In this document: positions 25,766-34,562 of the stretch, one piece after another | How the letters are laid out: the number at the start of each line of letters is the position of its first letter | Position numbering within the stretch: the stretch's first letter is position 1 | From: Parvibium lacunae | Lineage (GTDB): Bacteria > Pseudomonadota > Gammaproteobacteria > Burkholderiales > Burkholderiaceae_D | Assembly (NCBI RefSeq): GCF_003335215.1 | Contig: NZ_QPGB01000001.1 | Coordinates: forward strand, 248,001-312,000 | Direction of reading: 5' to 3' | Length of the DNA stretch: 64,000 nucleotides | The notes under the pieces: model-generated | The model's database searches: none | Seen by the model: only the letters and a program-made list of their open reading frames with translations | Told to the model about the DNA's origin: nothing | Made by a program: the position numbers and the translations under genes

Positions 25766-25860
25766 AAAAAACAGCTACCCCAAAAATTGTGCGCCTAATC
25801 TACTGAACTTATTTTCTATGTGGTCCCAGCCCAAATTAATGTAGCACAAAAATTAATCGC

Positions 25861-25975
25861 ATTGCAGTGCCCTCAAGACCTCGCCAATACATACACCCCA
25901 ATAATAATGATGCCGATTCCCACCCAGCGCTGGATGGAGAGCGGTTCGCCAAGCAAGTGCCGCGCGCTGAGGGGG
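25861..25975 (-). pseudogene. Duplicate of the arnE 3' end
   Basis: The minus strand encodes LLGEPLSIQRWVGIGIII, then IGVYVLARS and a stop at 25873, nearly identical to the last 31 residues of ArnE. The match covers 26852-26968. Homology stops abruptly at about 25975. Together with true arnE it flanks the 268-codon gene at 25992-26798 as a direct repeat. Confidence 0.88.
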
Positions 25976-25991
25976 ATAACACGTTCGAGAG

Positions 25992-26798
25992 TTAGAGAAC
26001 ATGACCAAAGAACTCGTGCAGCCATTTCTGATTAATTCCAATATTGCTTTGCCACCAGCAGGCAGGGTAAGGCATATCGACGAACCGTCGATCGGGAAGG
26101 TGACGTTCTATTACAGGAACAAAGGTGTTGGAGTAGCCGGAATGAATCGGCGTTTCGAGAACCCCGCAGAATCCAAGAATTGCGATAAGAACATCCCGTT
26201 CGCTCTTGTTTGACTTAAATATCTTCGCAAATTGGGAGTGTAGATTTGCGCTTGATGTATTCTCAGGAGCCACCTCGATAGCAGCAATAATCTTGCGAAA
26301 AATCTCGATATCGGCATTGGTTGGTTCTGTGGCCGGCTCTTTCAGAAACAGGCTTAAATCCATTACCGCGTAAATAACTTGGTCGTGTCGAACGCCGCCC
26401 CATTTGAAGCGTTCAAAGTTGAGTACATTTAGGTCATGCTCTAAGCCACCAGTCATATAAAAACCACAGATTCTGCATTGATGTTTCATGTTTGTAGATG
26501 CATGTGGTCGGATGTGCTGGAAAACTGAATAGCTTCCCAACGCCGAGCGCCAGTCTAGGCGTCTCGTCGATAGGCTTGCGAGGAAAGCGTCGGCGACTTT
26601 GCGCCGGTTAAGCATAGCGACAAGCTCGTTAACCTGGGCAATTGCTTGATCGTGATCTAGCGTTACAGGATCAAACATTACCCCCTTAGATTTGGCGTAC
26701 TCAAAGTCCTCAGGGCACGGCATTCTATCGCCGTCGGCTTTCCAGCCAGATGCTGACCAATATGACTTTAGGAGAATGTTGAGGGCTGTCTTATCCAT
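25992..26798 (-). CDS. Hypothetical protein between arnE repeats
   Basis: 268 residues; not recognised. It is soluble, with no signal peptide. A possible metal-binding pair CRICGFY (near residue 110) is followed by GGLEHDLNVLNFERF; other Cys are single. The C-terminus is Trp- and His-rich (PACWWQSNIGINQKWLHEFFGHVL). The gene stands between the broken and the intact arnE 3' ends, so it looks like cargo of a single insertion event. It might be a defence or stress gene, but nothing in the sequence proves it. Confidence 0.55.
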   Translation of the reverse strand: MDKTALNILLKSYWSASGWKADGDRMPCPEDFEYAKSKGVMFDPVTLDHDQAIAQVNELVAMLNRRKVADAFLASLSTRRLDWRSALGSYSVFQHIRPHASTNMKHQCRICGFYMTGGLEHDLNVLNFERFKWGGVRHDQVIYAVMDLSLFLKEPATEPTNADIEIFRKIIAAIEVAPENTSSANLHSQFAKIFKSNKSERDVLIAILGFCGVLETPIHSGYSNTFVPVIERHLPDRRFVDMPYPACWWQSNIGINQKWLHEFFGHVL

Positions 26799-26865
26799 GG
26801 TTTAAGCCTACGGTCTCTAGTTTGTCACATTAAATGGGTCCGGCTAGAGTATTACGCCAGTGCCT

Positions 26866-27249
26866 TCAAGACCGCGCCAACACATACACCCCAACAATAA
26901 TGATGCCAATCCCTACCCAGCGTTGGATGGAGAGGGGTTCACCGAGTAAGTACCAGGCACCAAGGGCATTCAGAATATAGCCCAGCGATAAGAGCGGGTA
27001 AGCAATGCTCACATCTACCCGCGAGAGACCCAAAATCCACACCACCACGCTGATGGCGTAACAGGTCAGGCCGCCAATAATCGGGATTTGTGTGGCGAGT
27101 TTAAAACCAATCGGAATAATGTTTTCACGGGTAAAGGTAAAGGCCCCGGCGCTGGCGACGACGGCGTTCACACCCATTTTGAGCAGGAGCTGGGCAATAG
27201 CATTGAGGGCGATGCCGGTGAGGAGAAGGCCGAGAGCGGGTAGGTTCAT
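26866..27249 (-). CDS. arnE: ArnE-like L-Ara4N-phosphoundecaprenol flippase subunit (EamA/SMR type)
   Basis: 127 residues with four predicted membrane helices (starting LPALGLLLTGIALNAIAQLLL, then ITCY/ISVVVWILGL, AYPLLSLGYILNALGAWYLL and VGIGIIIVGVYVLA). It has the half-size EamA layout of ArnE and ArnF, which together flip undecaprenyl-phosphate-L-Ara4N across the inner membrane. Only one such gene is present here, so it may work as a homodimer or with a subunit elsewhere. It is nine bases downstream of arnT. Its 3' end is duplicated at 25861-25975. Confidence 0.85.
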   Translation of the reverse strand: MNLPALGLLLTGIALNAIAQLLLKMGVNAVVASAGAFTFTRENIIPIGFKLATQIPIIGGLTCYAISVVVWILGLSRVDVSIAYPLLSLGYILNALGAWYLLGEPLSIQRWVGIGIIIVGVYVLARS

Positions 27250-27258
27250 GGTGAGGGT

Positions 27259-29019
27259 TTATTGCGTCGGAGAGGTGAGCGGTTTGCTAATGAGGATGCG
27301 GCGCTGATCTTGATAGCGTATGTCAAATTTCACCCCGAGCGCGGTTAACTCGGGCAGCCGGTCTGGCTTAACCAAGGCAATGGCTTTTTTTTCTTGCTGC
27401 CAGCGCTGGGCAAATTGGGCCAGATCAGGTATCTGTTTATGCGGCTCTTGGGCGACCCCGAGATACATTTCATCTTTGGTGGCGACCAAGATCGCGGGGC
27501 GTTGCGTGTAAAACAGCAGCCCATGCTCAAAAATATCAACGCTATACAGTGGGGTGTCTGTTTCCAGGTAGGGGCTGAGCGTTTGCGCCATGACCCGCGC
27601 TGAGCTGCTGGGCGAGAGCACTTGGTGGCCCAGCAAAATGCCGTGGCCGGCCACAAAGCTGGCTAGCCCGAGCAAGAGGTAGGCAGACCAGCTTGGCTGT
27701 GGCTGCTGACGATGGCGGTGGGCGAGCCAGGCAGTGATGGCGCTGGCGGTGACTAGCAAGCCCAAGCACAGCAATAAAATTTCAGCATATTGCCAATATA
27801 GATCGCGGTAAAACAGGTCTTTGTTGATTTGCTGCGGGTAGAGCAGGGCAATGGCTGCGGCAAAGATACCGGTGACCACCGTAACCGCCAAGGCATGCCA
27901 GCGTAGCGAGCGGTTGGCGGTGGCGGCAAGCTGCGGCGCAAGCAGCATGCACAGCGCAGGGAAGATGGGCAAAATATAGCCGGGTAGCTTGGAGCTGGAA
28001 ACACTGAAAAAAACAAAAATCAGGCCAACCCACAGCCACAGTAACAGCGTTTGGCGTTGCTCAAACGGCATGGCTTGAGGGCGCTTGAGGGCAGGCAACA
28101 ACTGGCAAACGCCTTGCCATAAGGCTTTAAACAGCCACGAGGTCCAGGGGAGCAGGCCAGCCAGCAAAATAGGGATGAAGTACCAGGGGGGGCCTTCACG
28201 CCGATGCCCTTTGCTGACAAAGCGTTGAAAGTGTTCGTGAATAAAAAAGAACTCTGGAAACTCGGGGTTACGCAGTGAAACCAAGATAAACCAAGGGGCG
28301 GTGATGGCGAAAAAAAGCGCCAAGCCCCGCAGCCACTCTAAACGGCGCAGGCACCGCCAGTCGCGGGTGAGCAAGATATAAACAACCAGCACACCGCCGG
28401 GTAACACAATGCCGATTAAGCCTTTGCTCATGACGGCTAGCGCCATGCTGGCCCAGCTTGCTAGCATCCAGCGCCTTGCCTGTAATGGCGCGTGAGTGTG
28501 GTCGGCGTGCAGGGCCAGTAACAGGCAGCACAACGTGGCGTGCATAAAAAAACTCAACCCCATATCGAGCGAGTTGATATGGCCGCCGCCAATCCAAAAC
28601 AAGCTGCTCGCTAACATGCCAGCCCCCAGCCAGGGGATGGCCGAGGCAGTGCCAGCTAAGTTGGGCGTGGTGGTGCTGCTTGTGAGCCGCCGCAGCGTAA
28701 ACCATGTGAGCCAGATCGCCAGTGCGCCGGTGAGGGCGGTCCATAGCCGTGCTGTCCAGGCGGCGGGGCCAAAGGCGGTGAAGGCTGCTGCGGTCGCCCA
28801 GTATTGCAGGGGCGGTTTTTCAAAATATTTGAGATCACTCAGGCGTGGGGTAATCCAGTCACCACTGGCGACCATTTCACGGGGGATTTCGGCATAGCGT
28901 GTCTCGTCGGTGCGAATTAAATCGCGGACTTCAAGGGTGCCAAACCAGAGGGCGATAAAGAGCAGCAAACAAACACTCAGCCAACGTCGCCAAGTGATAG
29001 GGGCAGTGACGGAATTCAT
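27259..29019 (-). CDS. arnT: ArnT-like lipid A 4-amino-4-deoxy-L-arabinose transferase
   Basis: 586 residues, PMT-type glycosyltransferase. The first periplasmic loop has the acidic motif RTDETRYAEIPREM, and multiple helices follow, including the WLTWF and LPGGVLVVYILL segments. A soluble C-terminal domain of about 130 residues ends the protein. It transfers L-Ara4N from undecaprenyl phosphate to lipid A on the periplasmic face, lowering negative charge and raising resistance to cationic peptides such as polymyxin. Its start overlaps the upstream Mth938-like gene by four bases, and arnE follows. Other PMT-family sugar transferases look alike; the arn context makes this call likely. Confidence 0.88.
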   Translation of the reverse strand: MNSVTAPITWRRWLSVCLLLFIALWFGTLEVRDLIRTDETRYAEIPREMVASGDWITPRLSDLKYFEKPPLQYWATAAAFTAFGPAAWTARLWTALTGALAIWLTWFTLRRLTSSTTTPNLAGTASAIPWLGAGMLASSLFWIGGGHINSLDMGLSFFMHATLCCLLLALHADHTHAPLQARRWMLASWASMALAVMSKGLIGIVLPGGVLVVYILLTRDWRCLRRLEWLRGLALFFAITAPWFILVSLRNPEFPEFFFIHEHFQRFVSKGHRREGPPWYFIPILLAGLLPWTSWLFKALWQGVCQLLPALKRPQAMPFEQRQTLLLWLWVGLIFVFFSVSSSKLPGYILPIFPALCMLLAPQLAATANRSLRWHALAVTVVTGIFAAAIALLYPQQINKDLFYRDLYWQYAEILLLCLGLLVTASAITAWLAHRHRQQPQPSWSAYLLLGLASFVAGHGILLGHQVLSPSSSARVMAQTLSPYLETDTPLYSVDIFEHGLLFYTQRPAILVATKDEMYLGVAQEPHKQIPDLAQFAQRWQQEKKAIALVKPDRLPELTALGVKFDIRYQDQRRILISKPLTSPTQ

Positions 29020-29411
29020 GCGGTGGGGTCCGATTCTAGGATTAATGCAGCAGCGACTTGGCGGCCTTCACTCATCAGGATGTTATACGTCCGACAAGCA
29101 GCTTGGGTATCCATGATTTCAACCCCAACTTGCAGCGCATGCAAGCGGCTGAGTAAGCGGGGGTGGGGGAAGCGCTGGCGGCGGCCCGTGCCAAGTAGAA
29201 TCACTTCGAGAGGGAAGCTAAATGGGGTGTCAGCCAAGTAATCAAGGCTGTCAGGCGCAAGCTGATCGAGATGTTGCACGGCCCAGGATTCGAGGTGGCG
29301 CGGATGTAAAAAAAGAGAGTGGGGGTAACGCTGCTGGTTGATTTCCAGGTAATTCACATCATAAGCAGTGATGGTGTTCAGTGCTGATGCGGTGTCGGCG
29401 TGTAATTTCAT
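29016..29411 (-). CDS. Mth938-like (DUF498) domain protein
   Basis: 131 residues from ATG 29411; an upstream ATG at 29450 adds 13 residues unlike the family. It shows the Mth938/NDUFAF3-like pattern: DVNYLEINQQRYPHSLFL, LEVILLGTGRRQRFPHPRLL and a VGVEIMDTQAACRTYNILMSEGRQVAAAL end. The family is soluble and its bacterial role is not settled. The stop overlaps the arnT start (ATGA), so the two are translationally coupled. Confidence 0.8.
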   Translation of the reverse strand: MKLHADTASALNTITAYDVNYLEINQQRYPHSLFLHPRHLESWAVQHLDQLAPDSLDYLADTPFSFPLEVILLGTGRRQRFPHPRLLSRLHALQVGVEIMDTQAACRTYNILMSEGRQVAAALILESDPTA

Positions 29412-29569
29412 GCTGTTATGCTGGAATTTGTGGGCGGCTGTGATCAACAAGGTGGCAGAATAAGGCTAAAATCACTAAATTCCGCTGTAGCCACATTGTA
29501 ACTTGGAATTGTTTCCTGAGTGCCAGCCATGATCGGCTTTCACCCAGGCTCCCGCCAGAAAGAAAAGCC

Positions 29570-30799
29570 ATGAAGCCCATTCAAAAATCGGCCAAATTAG
29601 ACAACGTTTGCTATGAAATTCGTGGCCCGGTAATGCGCCGCGCCAAGCAAATGGAAGAGGAAGGCCAGCGTATTATCAAGCTCAATATTGGTAATCTCGC
29701 GGCTTTTGGTTTAGAGGCGCCGGATGAAGTCCGGCAGGATGTGATTCGCAATCTGGGTAATGCGGCGGCTTATTCAGACTCGCAGGGCTTGTTTGCCGCC
29801 CGTAAAGCGATTATGCATTACACCCAAGAAAAGCGGATCGCGGGTGTGCAGATCGATGATATTTATCTGGGCAATGGCGCGTCAGAGTTGATCGTGATGG
29901 CCATGCAGGGGTTGCTGAACAATGGCGATGAGGTCTTGGTGCCCGCGCCGGACTATCCGCTCTGGACTGCCGCTGTGAGCTTGGCGGGTGGGGTGCCGCG
30001 CCATTACATTTGTGATGAAGGGGCCGATTGGACCCCGGATCTGGATGATCTGCGCAGCAAAATTACTGATCGCACGAAAGCGATGGTAATTATTAATCCT
30101 AATAACCCCACTGGCGCGCTGTACCCCGATGCGGTGCTGCATGCCATGATTGAAATTGCACGGCAGCATGATCTGATTATTTATGCCGACGAGATTTACG
30201 ACAAAGTGCTGTACGACGGTAATACCCACACTTCCATTGCCTCGCTGGCTGATGATGTGCTGTTTGTGACGTTTAACGGCTTGTCTAAAAACTATCGTGC
30301 TTGCGGCTACCGTGCGGGCTGGATGATTGTGTCGGGTGAAAAGCGCCATGCCAAAGACTATATCGACGGGCTGAATATTTTAGCGGCGATGCGTCTCTGC
30401 CCGAATGTGCCGGCGCAATACGCCATTCAAACTGCTTTGGGGGGCTACCAGAGCATTAACGATCTGGTGGCGCCAACTGGCCGCCTGAGCCGCCAGCGCG
30501 ACTTGGCATATGACATGCTCACGGCGATTCCTGGCATTAGCTGTGTGAAGCCCAAAGCCGCGCTATATATGTTTCCGCGCCTCGACCCCAAGATTTATCC
30601 AATCCAAGATGATCAGCAGTTCATGCTGGCGCTGCTGGAAGAAGAAAAAGTGTTGTTGGTACAGGGCACAGGCTTTAACTGGCCCCGCCCAGACCATTTC
30701 CGCTTGGTCTTTTTGCCCAACACCGACGACTTGCAGGATTCGATGCACCGTATCGCCCGCTTTTGCGAGGGCTATCGGCGTCGCTTAGGCACTGATTAA
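29570..30799 (+). CDS. alaA: Alanine-synthesising aminotransferase, AlaA/AlaT type
   Basis: 409 residues, fold type I PLP aminotransferase. Family marks are the start KSAKLDNVCYEIRGPV, the GNGASELIVMAMQGLL block, INPNNPTGA, and the PLP Lys240 in GLSKNYRACGYRAGW. AlaA/AlaT makes alanine from pyruvate and glutamate in the cytosol. It begins a plus-strand run with a GNAT enzyme, homoserine dehydrogenase and threonine synthase, an order common in betaproteobacteria. A GAAAGAAAAG purine stretch precedes the ATG. Confidence 0.92.
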   Translation: MKPIQKSAKLDNVCYEIRGPVMRRAKQMEEEGQRIIKLNIGNLAAFGLEAPDEVRQDVIRNLGNAAAYSDSQGLFAARKAIMHYTQEKRIAGVQIDDIYLGNGASELIVMAMQGLLNNGDEVLVPAPDYPLWTAAVSLAGGVPRHYICDEGADWTPDLDDLRSKITDRTKAMVIINPNNPTGALYPDAVLHAMIEIARQHDLIIYADEIYDKVLYDGNTHTSIASLADDVLFVTFNGLSKNYRACGYRAGWMIVSGEKRHAKDYIDGLNILAAMRLCPNVPAQYAIQTALGGYQSINDLVAPTGRLSRQRDLAYDMLTAIPGISCVKPKAALYMFPRLDPKIYPIQDDQQFMLALLEEEKVLLVQGTGFNWPRPDHFRLVFLPNTDDLQDSMHRIARFCEGYRRRLGTD

Positions 30800-30868
30800 C
30801 GATACCGATGGCTTTTCCTGCTCGATGCGAGTAGAGGAACACCGAGCTTGATGGAATAGGAACCTACA

Positions 30869-31309
30869 ATGGAAATGCTGATATTAGCGAGCGGCGGTAA
30901 AATCCACCACCCAGCCTGGTTGCTGCGGGCCGAAGCCGTGCATCGGCAACTTCGCACGCAGATGGCTCATGATTACAGCGCTAAAATTCAGCGCGTGACG
31001 GCGGGTGGCGCAACCTTATGCGCGGCAGTTGATGGCGCTAAAGTGCTCGGCCTTGCGCTATATCGCTGTTATGAAAATACCTATACCGGCCTGCATTTTT
31101 ATATCGATGATCTGGTAACAGATGAAGCCCATCGCAGCCAAGGCGTGGGGAAATTTATGCTTGATTACCTGCAGCGGGAAGCCCGCAAACTCGACGCAGA
31201 TTGTATTGCCTTGGATTCAGGAACACAGCGTCAGCAGGCGCATCGTTTTTATTTTCGGGAAGGATTCACGATTCCTTCTTTTAATTTTCGCAAAGGATTA
31301 AAAAAGTGA
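30869..31309 (+). CDS. GNAT-family N-acetyltransferase
   Basis: 146 residues. The acetyl-CoA binding motif is DDLVTDEAHRSQGVGKFMLDYLQREA, followed by LDSGTQRQQAHRFYFREGF, the usual GNAT beta5-alpha4 region. The substrate is unknown. Its end overlaps the homoserine dehydrogenase GTG start by four bases, so translation is coupled; a link to amino-acid metabolism is possible but not shown. Confidence 0.85.
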   Translation: MEMLILASGGKIHHPAWLLRAEAVHRQLRTQMAHDYSAKIQRVTAGGATLCAAVDGAKVLGLALYRCYENTYTGLHFYIDDLVTDEAHRSQGVGKFMLDYLQREARKLDADCIALDSGTQRQQAHRFYFREGFTIPSFNFRKGLKK

Positions 31310-32646
31310 CAGCAGTCAAAATAGGGGTAATCGGGGCCGGCACCGTTGCCGGTGGCGTCTTTCATGTGTTGCTGCGGAATCAAGCTGAGATTACCCGCCG
31401 CGCTGGCTGCAAGCTCCATATTGTGGCCGTTTCTTCCCGCACCCGCAGCAAGATCGATAATTTGTTGACAACATTGAATGCGAATGATGTTGAGGTCGTG
31501 GCCGATCCCTTTGCGGTTGTGCGCAACCCCAACATTGAGGTGGTATGCGAACTGATTGGCGGCACCACTCTGGCACGCGAACTGGTGCTGGAAGCGATTG
31601 CCCATGGCAAACATGTGGTGACGGCTAACAAAGCGTTGCTGGCTGTACATGGTAATGAAATTTTTGCCAAGGCCCGTGAAAAAGGCGTGATCGTGGCCTT
31701 TGAAGCCGCCGTGGCTGGGGGTATTCCCATTATTAAAGCCGTGCGTGAAGGCCTGTCAGCGAACCGCATTCAGTGGGTGAGCGGCATTATCAATGGCACC
31801 ACCAACTTTATCCTCAGCGAAATGCGCAGTAAAGGGCTGGATTTTGGTACCGTGCTGGCCGAAGCGCAGCGCTTGGGCTACGCCGAAGCCGATCCCACGT
31901 TTGATGTCGAAGGCGTGGATGCTGCCCACAAGCTCACACTGCTATCTGCGATTGCGTTTGGGATTCCGGTGCAATTCGACAAAGCCTACACCGAAGGCAT
32001 TACCAAACTTACCGCGCAAGATATTCGTTATGCCGAAGAACTCGGCTACCGCATTAAGCTCTTGGGGATTACCCGCCGCCATCCAGAAGGCGTCGAGCTG
32101 CGCGTGCACCCCACGCTTATTCCTAGCAAGCGCTTGATTGCCAATGTAGAAGGCGCGATGAATGCGGTCTTGGTTAAAGGTGATGCTGTCGGTGCCACGC
32201 TGTACTACGGTGCCGGTGCCGGTGCCGAGCCAACCGCGTCTGCCGTGGTCGCCGATTTGGTGGATGTCACCCGTTTATTGAATGCCGATCCATCCCACCG
32301 CGTACCGTCCCTGGCCTTCCAGCACGATGCGCTGGATAACGCCCCGATTCTGCCGATCAGCGAAGTACACACTGCTTATTACCTGCGGATTCGCGTGGCT
32401 GACCAGCCGGGCGTGTTGGCCGACATCACCCGCATTCTGGCCGACCAGCAAATTTCGCTGGATGCCGTTTTGCAGAAAGAAGCCGAGTTGTTTGAGCCGG
32501 CCAGCCAAGGCGTGGCACAAACCGATTTGATTCTGCTCACGCACCAAACGCAAGAAAAACTCATGAATGCCGCGCTGGAAAAAATCCAAGCGCTGTCGAG
32601 TGTGCTGGCCCCGGTCACGCGCATTCGCATGGAAGAACTCAACTAA
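31306..32646 (+). CDS. hom: Homoserine dehydrogenase
   Basis: 446 residues from a GTG start. An NAD(P)-binding GVIGAGTVAGG sits at the N-terminus, the catalytic region follows (AEADPTFDVEGVDAAHKLTLLS), and a C-terminal ACT domain (residues about 360-440, YYLRIRVADQPGVLADITRIL) gives feedback control by threonine. It reduces aspartate semialdehyde to homoserine. thrC follows after 19 bases, giving two of the committed threonine steps in one operon. Confidence 0.95.
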   Translation: MTAVKIGVIGAGTVAGGVFHVLLRNQAEITRRAGCKLHIVAVSSRTRSKIDNLLTTLNANDVEVVADPFAVVRNPNIEVVCELIGGTTLARELVLEAIAHGKHVVTANKALLAVHGNEIFAKAREKGVIVAFEAAVAGGIPIIKAVREGLSANRIQWVSGIINGTTNFILSEMRSKGLDFGTVLAEAQRLGYAEADPTFDVEGVDAAHKLTLLSAIAFGIPVQFDKAYTEGITKLTAQDIRYAEELGYRIKLLGITRRHPEGVELRVHPTLIPSKRLIANVEGAMNAVLVKGDAVGATLYYGAGAGAEPTASAVVADLVDVTRLLNADPSHRVPSLAFQHDALDNAPILPISEVHTAYYLRIRVADQPGVLADITRILADQQISLDAVLQKEAELFEPASQGVAQTDLILLTHQTQEKLMNAALEKIQALSSVLAPVTRIRMEELN

Positions 32647-32665
32647 TTCATTAAAGCTACACCGT

Positions 32666-34102
32666 ATGCAATACGTTTCTACACGCGGAGGCTCTGCCCC
32701 GCAAGAATTCTCACAAATCCTGCTTGAAGGCTTGGCCGTTGATGGCGGCTTGGCCATGCCCGTCAGCTATCCCAAGGTGACGGATGCCGAGCTGACGGCT
32801 TGGCGCAAGTTGAGTTACGCCGATCTGGCGTTTAAAATTCTCAGCAAGTTCGCGACCGATATTCCCGCTGACGATCTGCGCGCTTTGGTTAAAAAAACCT
32901 ACACCGCGCAGGTGTATTGCAATGGCCGTAACCCCGCGCAAGCCAACGAGATTACGCCACTCACCACGCTGGAAAAAGACCTGCATATTCTGGAGCTGTC
33001 CAACGGCCCCACGCTGGCGTTTAAAGATATGGCCATGCAGTTGCTGGGCAACTTGTTTGAATACGCACTCGCCAAAACCAATAGTGAACTCAACATCCTC
33101 GGCGCTACCAGTGGCGACACCGGCTCGGCAGCCGAATACGCCATGCGCGGCAAGCGCGGTGTGCGCGTGTTTATGCTCTCGCCCCACGGCAAAATGAGTG
33201 CCTTCCAGCGTGCGCAAATGTATTCGCTGCAAGACGAAAACATTTTCAATATCGCCATTCGCGGCATGTTTGATGATGCGCAAGATATCGTAAAAGCCGT
33301 GTCGAACGACCACGCTTTCAAAGCTCGCCAAAAAATAGGTACCGTTAATTCTATTAACTGGGCGCGGGTCTTGGCGCAAGCGGTCTATTACTTCAAAGGC
33401 TACTTTGCGGCCACCACTAGCAACGATCAGCAAGTATCGTTTACCGTGCCGTCAGGTAATTTTGGTAACGTCCTGGCCGGGCACATCGCCCGCCAAATGG
33501 GCTTGCCGATTCGCCGCTTAGTCGCCGCCACCAATGAGAATAACGTGTTGGACGAATTCTTCCGCACCGGCGTATATCGCGTGCGCAAGTCCAGCGAGAC
33601 TTACGAGACGTCTAGCCCCTCGATGGATATTTCCAAGGCCTCTAACTTCGAGCGCTTTGTGTACGACCTGCTCGGCCAAGATGGCGCTGCCGTCAAAGCC
33701 CTGTGGCAGCAAGTGGATAGCCAAGGGTATTTCGATTTGTCGCAGCACCCCGCCTTCCCCGAAACCGCCAGCCGCTATGGGTTTGGCTCAGGCTGCAGCA
33801 CGCATGCCGACCGCTTGCAAACCATTCGCGAGACCCAAGCCAAATATGGTGTGCTCATCGACACCCACACGGCCGATGCCATGAAAGTCGCGCAAGAATG
33901 GCGCGAACCCGGCATCCCCATGCTGGTGTTAGAAACCGCCTTACCGATTAAGTTTGCTGAGACTGTCAAAGAAGCCACTGGGCAAGCCGCCCCACGTCCA
34001 CCGGCCTTTGCCGGGATTGAAGATTTACCGCAGCGCTGCGAAGTGATGGACGTGAATGTGCAAACGGTGAAAGACTTTATCACGCAGCGGACGGGGTTGT
34101 AA
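32666..34102 (+). CDS. thrC: Threonine synthase
   Basis: 478 residues from ATG 32666, where the family start MQYVSTRGGSAPQEFSQ begins; the reading frame is open further upstream, but that part overlaps hom and is not family-like. PLP lysine is in NGPTLAFKDMAMQLLGN; GATSGDTGSAAEYAM and VPSGNFGNVLAG are the phosphate-binding loops. It converts O-phosphohomoserine to threonine. Its length fits the long (fungal/proteobacterial) class II enzymes. The 3' end overlaps the convergent DGC gene by 23 bases. Confidence 0.95.
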   Translation: MQYVSTRGGSAPQEFSQILLEGLAVDGGLAMPVSYPKVTDAELTAWRKLSYADLAFKILSKFATDIPADDLRALVKKTYTAQVYCNGRNPAQANEITPLTTLEKDLHILELSNGPTLAFKDMAMQLLGNLFEYALAKTNSELNILGATSGDTGSAAEYAMRGKRGVRVFMLSPHGKMSAFQRAQMYSLQDENIFNIAIRGMFDDAQDIVKAVSNDHAFKARQKIGTVNSINWARVLAQAVYYFKGYFAATTSNDQQVSFTVPSGNFGNVLAGHIARQMGLPIRRLVAATNENNVLDEFFRTGVYRVRKSSETYETSSPSMDISKASNFERFVYDLLGQDGAAVKALWQQVDSQGYFDLSQHPAFPETASRYGFGSGCSTHADRLQTIRETQAKYGVLIDTHTADAMKVAQEWREPGIPMLVLETALPIKFAETVKEATGQAAPRPPAFAGIEDLPQRCEVMDVNVQTVKDFITQRTGL

Positions 34103-34490
34103 TATTGCTCGACTGCTCAGTCTTTTCTAGCTCTACGAGCAATGCAGGCCAATGTTCATTGGCCTGTTCCATATCTAGTAATTGATGTTTGTGCTTTTTG
34201 ATCGATAAGTCACTGAGCGTGATGTGTTTATCGGGCTTGACGCACACTTTTTCTAAACAAGCTTTCACGCAGTGCATCGCGCATCCATCAATCGCCCAAA
34301 TGATGCGACCAGACTGGGCCTGTTTGACCAAGGCCGGTACACCGCCACCCACCCCAGCAATACATGACATTTCTGCACGCTCTTCTTGCGTAAGCTTTAG
34401 GGCGTAATAGTTGGCAGTCTGTGCTGCATCAGAGCAGCCGGAACAACTATAGACCAGCGGGCGAGTGCGTAGGGTGTGAATGTCAGGCAT
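34080..34490 (-). CDS. Putative zinc-binding DGC-domain protein
   Basis: 136 residues. It has the DGC-family pattern: YSCSGCSDAAQTANYYALKL near the start, SCIAGVGGGVPALVKQA, and the signature Asp68-Gly69-Cys70 in IDGCAMHCVKACLE, with further Cys to residue 83, enough to bind a metal. The family has no proven role, but it often sits with anaerobic respiratory genes, as here next to narL. A degenerate palindrome like the nar-region operator candidates lies about 58 bases upstream (34539-34556). Confidence 0.8.
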   Translation of the reverse strand: MPDIHTLRTRPLVYSCSGCSDAAQTANYYALKLTQEERAEMSCIAGVGGGVPALVKQAQSGRIIWAIDGCAMHCVKACLEKVCVKPDKHITLSDLSIKKHKHQLLDMEQANEHWPALLVELEKTEQSSNITTPSAA

Positions 34491-34562
34491 GACATCAGTG
34501 TAATGACGATATACCGAATTGCCTATCCTTCTATAGAGCTAGACCATTCTGTTTAGAACACT

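Noticed and set aside
20577-26865. Insertion sequence or prophage
   Set aside because: No transposase, integrase or terminal inverted repeats were found; the repeats present are gene-end copies and attC-like sites.
32567-32665. N-terminal extension of threonine synthase
   Set aside because: The extra 33 codons overlap hom in another frame and are unlike the family, whose start matches ATG 32666.
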